A DNA stretch of 64,000 nucleotides from Bowmanella denitrificans. Its GTDB lineage: Bacteria > Pseudomonadota > Gammaproteobacteria > Enterobacterales > Alteromonadaceae. Below the pieces are notes generated by a model. The model ran no database searches. It was given only the letters and a program-made list of their open reading frames with translations, and was not told the origin of the DNA. The position numbers were made by a program, and so were the translations under genes. How positions within the stretch are numbered: the first letter of the stretch is position 1; each line of letters starts with the position of its first letter. The stretch is taken from the NCBI RefSeq assembly GCF_002887595.1, contig NZ_PEBU01000007.1:231696-295695 (forward strand). The letters are read 5' to 3'. This document shows positions 41,462 to 48,264 of this stretch, one piece after another.

Positions 41462-41484
41462 AAAATGTTATAACATAGCACATG
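41462..41484. promoter_or_regulatory. Putative Zur box 3, upstream of DUF3299 gene
   Basis: The left half AAAATGTTATA matches the Zur half-site at 10 of 11 positions, the right half CATAGCACATG at 6 of 11. It also includes a perfect 12-bp palindrome ATGTTATAACAT (41465-41476). It is centred 44 bp upstream of the DUF3299 ATG, within promoter range. Confidence 0.55.
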
Positions 41485-41508
41485 CATTTTGTACACTTGC
41501 ATGGGGGC

Positions 41509-42261
41509 TTAACTACCCTGCATAAAAATAGACGATATCCCGGAAAGCAACGCGACCAGCAAAATCAATATGCGTAGCATCTCACTGTGAATGCGATGAC
41601 TGATCAAACCCGACAACACCCATCCCAGCATAATGGCTGGCATACATTTAAGAAAAAGTACCAGGTCCTGAGCCCCTGCTGAGCCCGTAAACCACAATAC
41701 GATGATTCCCAAACTATTAATGTAAAGGAAGAAAACACTCAGATTAGCTTTAATCTGCCGCTGTTCAACCGTCTGGTACAGCAGCCCCATGGGCGCTCCG
41801 CCAGCAGAGGTCGTCGTGCCCATAAAACCTGACATTAAGCTGGCAATTAAATTGGACGCCACACCAATGGTGGGCTTAACACCAACAACGGACAACAGCA
41901 CAGCAAGGATAATGGAAATGCCAAACAGCAATCGGTAGTGGTGAGGCTCCAGAAACAACATTACTGCCCCAGCCGTCAATACACCGGCTGTTCCGCCGAG
42001 AATCGAAAAGGACGTCTGTTTCAGGTGAATGGCGTCACGATTGCGAATAGAAATCAGCAAGGTAAGTAACAATGCGTTTAGGATCATTGGTGCCGGCACG
42101 AGCTGGGGTGATATAAGAAATAACACAGGCGCGCATAATAGTCCCAGGCCAAAGCCAATCACACTTTGCAGGAAGGCACCCGTGATTAGTATCAAATAAA
42201 CCCAAATCCAGTCTGCCAATTCGACTACCTGCAAAGCTATTTCAGGTAAGGATTCTGTCAT
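41509..42261 (-). CDS. TSUP (TauE/SafE) family permease
   Basis: A 250-residue inner-membrane protein with about eight hydrophobic segments. It carries the two TSUP half-motifs: SVIGFGLGLLCAPVL in the first half and SGFMGTTTSAGGAPMGLLY in the second. TSUP proteins move sulfonates, sulfite or small organic acids, usually outward. A candidate operator of the arabinan regulon lies 30 bp upstream (42291-42301), so its cargo may be a sugar-acid product. The start has GAGTG upstream. Confidence 0.9.
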   Translation of the reverse strand: MTESLPEIALQVVELADWIWVYLILITGAFLQSVIGFGLGLLCAPVLFLISPQLVPAPMILNALLLTLLISIRNRDAIHLKQTSFSILGGTAGVLTAGAVMLFLEPHHYRLLFGISIILAVLLSVVGVKPTIGVASNLIASLMSGFMGTTTSAGGAPMGLLYQTVEQRQIKANLSVFFLYINSLGIIVLWFTGSAGAQDLVLFLKCMPAIMLGWVLSGLISHRIHSEMLRILILLVALLSGISSIFMQGS

Positions 42262-42290
42262 TCACTCACACACTCAGACATAAAAACATA

Positions 42291-42301
42291 TTATAATACT
42301 A
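42291..42301 (-). promoter_or_regulatory. Candidate GntR operator, TSUP gene
   Basis: On the minus strand TAGTATTATAA, one change from TTGTATTATAA. It lies 30 bp upstream of the TSUP start codon. Confidence 0.55.
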
Positions 42302-42356
42302 TTCTATGTTTGACAATCTCTCATGTTACAGAGTTGTTGACAAGTGCGGAGCCGAT

Positions 42357-43136
42357 TTATACCCAGCCACCGTCCACAATCAAAGTCTGGGCGGTTAGCA
42401 TTCGGCTATCATCGGCAGCCAGGAATAACGCCGCATTGACAATATCATCAGGTTGAAGGTTTTCTTTAATGCATTGGTTAGCTTGAATTTCTTTGGCAAT
42501 ATCAGGGTTAACCCAACGGGAAATCTGGCGCGGTGTCATAACCCAGCCAGGAATCAGCGTGTTCACACGAATATGATCCTTGCCATACTGGCCTGCCAGA
42601 CTGCGTGTCAGCCCTTCTATACCAGCTTTGGCGGTAGTGTATGCGGGCATGCAGGTTTGCTTCAATCGCCAGCTTATTGAACCAAGGTTAATAATGCTGC
42701 CTCCTCCCTGCCGCTGCATCTGTGGCGCCACCGCCTGCGCCGAAAAGAAGCAGGGTCTGAGGTTAATAGCAAGTCGCTCGTCCCAATACTCGACGGTAAG
42801 CTCATCCATATCGTGGCGCGTGTCGTCAGCAGCATTGTTGATTAATACACTGATATCACCGTGTGCCTTCTGAGCTTCGCTGATCGCGTCTTTTAATGCT
42901 TCAACGTCTTTGATGTCACAATGTAGGTAAAGTGGCGTTACTTGGTGTTGTTCGGCAAGCCGGGAACAAAGACCACGACTAGGCTCATCGGCAATATCGA
43001 CAAAGGCCACCTTGGCTCCCTGCAGGCAAAAACGCTCCACCATAGCAGCACCAATACTGGTCCCACCGCCGGTAATAAAAACGCTCTTGCCATTAAGGCT
43101 GGGATAACAGGTTTCCCCTTTTAACAGTGTTGGCAT
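42357..43136 (-). CDS. SDR-family dehydrogenase, probable aldose (arabinose-type) dehydrogenase
   Basis: A 259-residue short-chain dehydrogenase. The cofactor motif TGGGTSIG is near the N-terminus, with NNAAD, a catalytic Ser in LGSISW, and Tyr/Lys in YTTAKAG, ending in LIVDGGWV. The acidic FVDIADEP after the second strand suggests NAD preference. It is directly downstream of the GntR regulator gene on the same strand, so a role in L-arabinose oxidation is inferred; the exact substrate is unproven. I choose ATG 43136 rather than the TTG at 43181. Confidence 0.88.
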   Translation of the reverse strand: MPTLLKGETCYPSLNGKSVFITGGGTSIGAAMVERFCLQGAKVAFVDIADEPSRGLCSRLAEQHQVTPLYLHCDIKDVEALKDAISEAQKAHGDISVLINNAADDTRHDMDELTVEYWDERLAINLRPCFFSAQAVAPQMQRQGGGSIINLGSISWRLKQTCMPAYTTAKAGIEGLTRSLAGQYGKDHIRVNTLIPGWVMTPRQISRWVNPDIAKEIQANQCIKENLQPDDIVNAALFLAADDSRMLTAQTLIVDGGWV

Positions 43137-43200
43137 AATAACTCTTAAACTTCTCGGTTTGTCCTCTACCTTACCAGGCAAAGATCATCAGCGAGCCACC

Positions 43201-43914
43201 TCACTTGGCCCCTTTAATTTCTGCCTCTATAAAGGTCATGGCCTCATCAATCAGATAAGTCATCATGTTCTTGGCGCGTTCAGGCTGGCGATTCAGAATG
43301 GCGGTGTAAATCTTGGCATGATCTTCAGCCACCCCCATGTCATTACCTTTTGCCGGAGTCGTGTGCTGGATACTGACACTCAGCGCAGTTCGAATAAAGT
43401 CGCGTAACTGAAAGAAAAACCTGTTGCGACTGGCAAACAAAATACTGGTGTGAAACGCTAAATCAGCTTCATGCATACTGGCCTTTGGATCTGCCGCCGC
43501 TTTGTTCATCTCGTCTAACGCGTCGGCAATATGCTGTATATCCTCATCGGTCCCGTACTCAGCAGCCAAAGCGGCTGCCTGTGGCTCAATGGCCATACGC
43601 ATCTGCAAAAACTCTTTGAGTACCAGCATTGACGGACTGCTATCCAACATCCATTTCAACACACTGGTATCATAAAGATTCCAGTTTGAGGCAGGTTCGA
43701 CCCGGATACCCTGGCGGGGTCGCGAGGAGATTAATCCTTTAGCAGCCAGCATCTTCACCGCTTCGCGCACGGCGGTCCGGCTTATGCCATACTCATCGCA
43801 CAACTGGGCTTCGGTGGGCAAACCAGATTCAGCATTGAATTCACCGGCAATAATGGCACGCCCCAGTTCATTCGTAACCTGTTGCGATAAGTTCAAGTTT
43901 TCTATTCGCGCCAT
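43201..43914 (-). CDS. FadR/GntR-family (FCD) transcriptional regulator of the arabinan locus
   Basis: A 237-residue regulator. The N-terminal winged helix (about 8-75) contains LPTEAQLCDEYGISRTAVREAVKML. The FCD ligand-binding domain (about 95-230) has the metal-binding Asp/His set in EADLAFHTSILFAS and EDHAKIYTAI. It lies at the centre of the arabinan genes, divergent from the SSS transporter, and is followed by the SDR gene. The 11-bp motif found upstream of eight cluster transcription units is its likely operator; its own promoter has one as well. The effector is probably L-arabinose or a metabolite of it. AAAGGA precedes ATG 43914. Confidence 0.92.
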   Translation of the reverse strand: MARIENLNLSQQVTNELGRAIIAGEFNAESGLPTEAQLCDEYGISRTAVREAVKMLAAKGLISSRPRQGIRVEPASNWNLYDTSVLKWMLDSSPSMLVLKEFLQMRMAIEPQAAALAAEYGTDEDIQHIADALDEMNKAAADPKASMHEADLAFHTSILFASRNRFFFQLRDFIRTALSVSIQHTTPAKGNDMGVAEDHAKIYTAILNRQPERAKNMMTYLIDEAMTFIEAEIKGAK

Positions 43915-43939
43915 ACGTTTTCCTTTAATTTCACGTATC

Positions 43940-43950
43940 TTATTATACTA
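43940..43950 (-). promoter_or_regulatory. Candidate GntR operator, gntR-SDR operon
   Basis: On the minus strand TAGTATAATAA, two changes from TTGTATTATAA, 26 bp upstream of the regulator start codon. This suggests autoregulation. Confidence 0.45.
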
Positions 43951-44110
43951 ACATAACTTTTTAACGAAACAGTGCAATGTTCTGTTTGCCTTTTTGCCCT
44001 GTTCCAGCCATATAGTTGAGCGACTGACCACTTTCATGCCGGACCGCCTGCCAGAATAACACCAGCGTTTACTTAACCAGCCATTAACAATCCGCTTTAA
44101 ATTACACATA

Positions 44111-44121
44111 TTGTATTATAA
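44111..44121 (+). promoter_or_regulatory. Candidate GntR operator, SSS transporter gene
   Basis: Exact TTGTATTATAA inside a longer palindrome CATATT-N7-AATATG (44107-44125). It lies 80 bp upstream of the transporter start. Confidence 0.6.
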
Positions 44122-44200
44122 TATGCTTTAAATTTTTACGTTACACAGAATGGATAGAGACCTCACTCCTGCTCTGTGAAGCCTGTATGGATAACATGAT

Positions 44201-45829
44201 ATGGTTCAATTAAGCACTCTGGATTGGTTGGTTCTGGCTGGTTTCTTTGTCTTATTGCTTGGTGTCGTAATTATGTCGCTGCGACAAAAAGAAGAAGATA
44301 CCGCTGACTATTTCCTGGCTGGACGTAATGCAAGCTGGCTGGTGATCGGCGCCTCCATTTTTGCTTCCAATATTGGTTCAGAGCATCTGGTGGGTCTGTC
44401 CGGGTCCGGCGCGCAATCCGGTATGGCACTAGCCCACTGGGAATTACAATCGTGGATCATTCTGCTACTTGGTTGGATCTTCGTGCCCTTCTACTGGAGC
44501 AGCAAGGTCTACACCATGCCCGAGTTTCTGGAGCGCCGCTATAACCCAGCATCCCGAACCTTTCTATCGGTAATCTCACTGGTAAGCTATGTACTAACTA
44601 AAGTGGCCGTTACCGTTTATGCAGGCGGAATCGCATTTAAAACCATTCTTGGTATCGACAGTATCTGGGGGATAGATTTCTTCTGGATTTCAGCCCTGAG
44701 CCTGGTGATTATCACCGGCATCTACACGGTACTTGGCGGTATGAAAGCCATTATGTGGACGTCTGTGCTACAAACACCTGTACTGATCATCGGCTCTGTA
44801 GTGATTCTGGTGGTAGGCCTGGACAAAGTGGGCGGCTGGGCAGAAGTAGAGAGGCTTAACGAGGCCAATATGCACCTGATCCGCTCAGCATCTGACGCAG
44901 ACTTCCCCTGGCCGGGGATTATTTTTGGCTCTTTTATCATTGGCTTTTGGTACTGGTGTACCGACCAGTACATTGTGCAGCGGGTACTGTCCGCTAAAGG
45001 TATTAAAGAGGCCCGCCGCGGCACCATTTTTGCGGGTTATCTTAAGTTGCTTCCGGTATTTATTTTTCTGGTACCTGGCATGATTGCCTATGCGCTGAAC
45101 GCCAAAGGCATTATCAGCTACGACAGTGCTGATCAGGCATTCCCGACGCTGGTGGCCGAACTCCTGCCATCTGGCGTTAAAGGCATTGTTATTGGTGGAC
45201 TGGTGGCCGCTCTGATGAGTTCTCTGGCCTCGTTGTTTAACTCCTCAGCAACCCTATTCACCATAGATTTCTATAAAAAGTTCAAGCCTGAGTCCAGCGA
45301 GAAACACTTACTCAGAGTGGGACGCATAGCCACTGTCGTGATTGTTCTGCTGGGTATCTTGTGGATCCCGGTGATGAGCCTGATCGCCGATGTACTGTAT
45401 GAATACCTGCAAAGTGTTCAGTCGCTAATTGCGCCAGGTATTGCGGCGGTATTTCTGCTGGGGCTTTTAAGCCGGCGTATTACCCCTGCCGCTGGCTTTG
45501 TCGGCCTGGTGTCCGGCTTTGTAATGGGCATGTTCCGACTGGTACTACTGCCATTTAAAGACTCTTTGCAGGGCAGTGCACTGGCCTGGGTGGTGGAAAT
45601 GAACTGGCTGTATTACTGCATTTTACTGTTCGTACTGGTCGCCGGCATTATGATCCTGACCAGTTTGTTTACCGCCAGGGCCAGTCAGGAGAAACTGCAG
45701 GGGCTGACCTTCTCCAGTCTGGGTAAGGATACGATGCGTGAAGTGATCGCAGGCCTGGATAAATGGGACTATATCCATACTGCTGGCATTCTGGCCATTA
45801 CCGCCTTTATCTATATCCGCTTCTGGTAA
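44201..45829 (+). CDS. Sodium/solute symporter (SSS/SGLT family), probable L-arabinose transporter
   Basis: A 542-residue inner-membrane symporter with about 14 hydrophobic segments. SGLT-type motifs include DYFLAGRNASWLVIGASIFASNIGSEHLVGLSG in pieces (TM1 region), YTMPEFLERRYNP, and the SSS signature region GLVAALMSSLASLFNSSATLFT. The close resemblance to vSGLT-type sugar carriers and its place beside the regulator favour L-arabinose or arabino-oligomers as cargo. It is transcribed alone, with a terminator about 107 bp downstream. Confidence 0.92.
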   Translation: MVQLSTLDWLVLAGFFVLLLGVVIMSLRQKEEDTADYFLAGRNASWLVIGASIFASNIGSEHLVGLSGSGAQSGMALAHWELQSWIILLLGWIFVPFYWSSKVYTMPEFLERRYNPASRTFLSVISLVSYVLTKVAVTVYAGGIAFKTILGIDSIWGIDFFWISALSLVIITGIYTVLGGMKAIMWTSVLQTPVLIIGSVVILVVGLDKVGGWAEVERLNEANMHLIRSASDADFPWPGIIFGSFIIGFWYWCTDQYIVQRVLSAKGIKEARRGTIFAGYLKLLPVFIFLVPGMIAYALNAKGIISYDSADQAFPTLVAELLPSGVKGIVIGGLVAALMSSLASLFNSSATLFTIDFYKKFKPESSEKHLLRVGRIATVVIVLLGILWIPVMSLIADVLYEYLQSVQSLIAPGIAAVFLLGLLSRRITPAAGFVGLVSGFVMGMFRLVLLPFKDSLQGSALAWVVEMNWLYYCILLFVLVAGIMILTSLFTARASQEKLQGLTFSSLGKDTMREVIAGLDKWDYIHTAGILAITAFIYIRFW

Positions 45830-45839
45830 TAAGGGCGTT

Positions 45840-46045
45840 AAACCACAGGATCGCAGAGAACACAGAGGGTTGAAAGTCGAATGGTCCAGACCTGCTCTGA
45901 GCGCTCATAATTGGCAAATACAACCGGCACTCTGCGAAAAGGCATCCAGATGGATGCCTTTTTATTTCTGGCCCCTCATCGCTGCGCGAGATAAAGACGG
46001 ATGATCAGAAAGCCATTAATCCTCTGTGGCTCTGTGGTTTTCTCT
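45840..46045. repeat. Short element bounded by inverted CTCTGTGG-type repeats
   Basis: Left arm AACCACAGGATCGCAGAG (45841-45858) continues to ACACAGAGGG; the right arm at 46022-46045 contains CTCTGTGGCTCTGTGG-TTTTCTC. The arms are imperfect inverted copies about 150 bp apart and include no ORF. Such sequences are common as dispersed intergenic repeats in proteobacteria. The terminator of the SSS gene lies inside the element. Confidence 0.5.
45936..45966 (+). terminator. Intrinsic terminator of SSS transporter gene
   Basis: Stem AAAAGGCATCC / GGATGCCTTTT with loop AGAT, followed by further T residues (45937-45963). Confidence 0.85.
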
Positions 46046-47068
46046 TCAATCCCCTTGCTGCGGCATAAAGACAGGAAAGCCCTCAGCATTCCAGTAAATG
46101 GGGCGGGCCCGGGCATGGCGGTTAGGATCAGTTAGCGGTGTGCCCTGCAATTCCCGGTAGTCACGGCTGTGGTAGATCAGCAGATCCGTCTTGCCGTCCT
46201 CGGCCAGCACAAAGCTGTTGTGACCAGGTCCGTAACGACTGAGGCGCTGATTAGTCGTAAAAACCGGCTCAGGGGATTTATGCCAACTGTCATCACTGAG
46301 CAGATCTGCCGCAGAGTCAGCCCATAACAGGCCCATGGCATAACGATCGTCGGTGGCACTGGCAGAATATGTGATAAATACCTTGCCGTGTCGAATCAGT
46401 ACCGCGGCGCCTTCGTTCACCTTATAACCCTGTATTTCCCAATCCAGGGTCGGCTCACTGATTTTAACAATAGGGGCCTTAACAGAGGTGGGGCTGTCCA
46501 TCTCAGCAATCCATAGTGCAGAGTTGTAGCTGCGTTCGGCATTTTGCTGGGCCCAGACCAGGTAGCGTTTGCCTTGATGTTCAAAGCTGGTGGCATCCAG
46601 TGCAAAACTATCCAGATGGGTGGTCAATTGTCCCTCCTCCTTCCAGATACCTGTGGCCGGATCTTCAGAGGAGTTGGACAGCACATACATGCGGATACTG
46701 AAGGGCTGGGCCAGATCGCCAGCGGCAAAGTACACATACCAGATGCCATCAATTCGATGCAGCTCCGGTGCCCAGATATTGGCACTCATGGGTCCTGAGG
46801 CCTTTTTCTGCCAGATCACGGTGGGTTCGGCCAGCTTGAGATCATTGAGCCGACAGGCACTACGGATTTCTATTTGATCAAATTTCGGCGAAGTGCCGAT
46901 AAACTGATAACAACCGCTGGTAGCATCCCTGACCAGCCAGGGGTCGGCCCGTTGCAGCACGATGGGATTGTCGATATTAAGCGATTCCAGGGCCTGTGCA
47001 GCAGCTGTGCATAGCGCCAACGGTAGCAAAGCCAGGCGAAAGCCGCGCAGGACGTTCTCCTTTAACAT
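46046..47068 (-). CDS. Exported GH43 alpha-L-arabinofuranosidase
   Basis: A 340-residue five-bladed beta-propeller glycosidase with signal peptide (LALLPLALCTAAAQA). The general-base Asp is in LQRADPWLVRD (about residue 38), a pKa-modulating Asp is likely in LDATSFEHQGK, and the general-acid Glu is in KVNEGAAVL. WAPELHRIDGIWYVYF is typical of the family. It closely resembles the signal-less enzyme at 50637, so the pair may be a periplasmic and a cytoplasmic version. I place the start at ATG 47068 with GGAG upstream. It is divergent from the endo-arabinanase gene. Confidence 0.92.
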   Translation of the reverse strand: MLKENVLRGFRLALLPLALCTAAAQALESLNIDNPIVLQRADPWLVRDATSGCYQFIGTSPKFDQIEIRSACRLNDLKLAEPTVIWQKKASGPMSANIWAPELHRIDGIWYVYFAAGDLAQPFSIRMYVLSNSSEDPATGIWKEEGQLTTHLDSFALDATSFEHQGKRYLVWAQQNAERSYNSALWIAEMDSPTSVKAPIVKISEPTLDWEIQGYKVNEGAAVLIRHGKVFITYSASATDDRYAMGLLWADSAADLLSDDSWHKSPEPVFTTNQRLSRYGPGHNSFVLAEDGKTDLLIYHSRDYRELQGTPLTDPNRHARARPIYWNAEGFPVFMPQQGD

Positions 47069-47114
47069 GGGGTAGTCTCCTGTTCTGATTAAGATCATCA
47101 ATATATTGTTAATA

Positions 47115-47125
47115 TTGTATTACAT
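47115..47125 (+). promoter_or_regulatory. Candidate GntR operator between divergent GH43 genes
   Basis: TTGTATTACAT, two changes from TTGTATTATAA, in the 108-bp gap between the two divergent GH43 genes. It is embedded in an AT-rich palindromic stretch and could serve both. Confidence 0.5.
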
Positions 47126-47176
47126 ATATGCTAGAGTCCCAATCATCAATTTGACTAGCAATACAGGAAAAGCCTG

Positions 47177-48199
47177 ATGAAACAGCGTACTAAACTGGCC
47201 GGCGCAATGTTGCTGGCCTGGGGATTGGGTGCCTGCGCCACCGCTAAGCAGGTGGAAGTGCATGACCCAGTAATGGCCAAAGAAGGCGACACTTACTATG
47301 TGTTCAGCACAGGTCCCGGCATTACCTACTACGAATCCAAGGATCTCAAACACTGGACCCTGACAGGCCGGGTGTTTGAACATGAACCCAGTTGGGCGAG
47401 ACGCATCGCACCGGGGTTTAACGGCCACCTGTGGGCGCCTGATATTTATCACAAAGACGGTAAGTACTACCTCTACTACTCGGTGTCTGCCTTTGGTAAG
47501 AACACCTCAGGTATCGGGGTCACTGTTAATAGCACCTTGGATCCCGATTCTCCGGATTACCGCTGGGTGGATCAGGGCATTGTGCTGCAATCCGTGCCTA
47601 ACCGCGATCACTGGAATGCCATCGATCCGGCCATAATCGAGGATGATGAAGGCAATACCTGGATGAGTTTTGGTTCGTTCTGGGAAGGCCTGAAATTAGT
47701 TAAGCTTGACCCCAGTCTGACCAGATTAGCCGAGCCACAACAATGGCACAGTATCGCCAAACGCCCCGGCAATCCGCTGACGCCGGATACCGATGCCGGT
47801 GAAGGGGCCGTCGAAGCGCCCTTTATCTTCAAAAAAGGCGACTACTACTATTTGTTTGTATCCTTCGACAAATGCTGCCGCGGCATGGACAGCGACTACA
47901 AGATTATGGTGGGACGCAGCAAAACCGTCAGCGGCCCCTATCTGGACAAAAACGGTAAATCCCTGCTGGAGGGCGGCGGCTCGCTGGTCCTCAAAGGTAA
48001 CGAGGACTGGGTCGCCCTGGGACATAACTCGGCCTACAGCTTCGACGGCAAAGACTACCTGGTCTTTCATGCCTATGAAACCGCCGACAATGCCCTGCAA
48101 AAATTGCGTATATTGCCTATTAGTTGGCTGGAAGGCTGGCCGGAGGTGGATCCTGCCGATCTGAACAGCTTAAGTACGGTACTGAGTGTTGACCGGTAA
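47177..48199 (+). CDS. GH43 endo-1,5-alpha-L-arabinanase, lipoprotein
   Basis: A 340-residue lipoprotein (lipobox GLGAC, Cys20). Family signatures are VEVHDPVMAKEG (general-base Asp), WAPDIYHKDGKYYLYYSVS, HWNAIDPAIIEDDEG, and general-acid Glu in GAVEAPFIFK. SFGSFWEGLKL and the late ALGHNSAY are typical of endo-acting arabinanases. Predicted to be anchored in the outer or inner membrane and to cut the arabinan backbone. AGGAAA precedes ATG 47177. Confidence 0.92.
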   Translation: MKQRTKLAGAMLLAWGLGACATAKQVEVHDPVMAKEGDTYYVFSTGPGITYYESKDLKHWTLTGRVFEHEPSWARRIAPGFNGHLWAPDIYHKDGKYYLYYSVSAFGKNTSGIGVTVNSTLDPDSPDYRWVDQGIVLQSVPNRDHWNAIDPAIIEDDEGNTWMSFGSFWEGLKLVKLDPSLTRLAEPQQWHSIAKRPGNPLTPDTDAGEGAVEAPFIFKKGDYYYLFVSFDKCCRGMDSDYKIMVGRSKTVSGPYLDKNGKSLLEGGGSLVLKGNEDWVALGHNSAYSFDGKDYLVFHAYETADNALQKLRILPISWLEGWPEVDPADLNSLSTVLSVDR

Positions 48200-48213
48200 C
48201 AGATGACAAGTAA

Positions 48214-48249
48214 TAAAAAAGCGCATTGCCAGGCAATGCGCTTTTTTTA
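48214..48249. terminator. Bidirectional terminator between endo-arabinanase and GH127 genes
   Basis: A 10-bp perfect stem GCGCATTGCC / GGCAATGCGC around a single base, with an A-run on the left and a T-run on the right. It serves the convergent genes on both strands. Confidence 0.92.
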
Positions 48250-48264
48250 TTATGGGATAGCGGC

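Noticed and set aside
45840..46045. Insertion sequence
   Set aside because: No transposase frame or target-site duplication was seen; only short inverted repeats remain.
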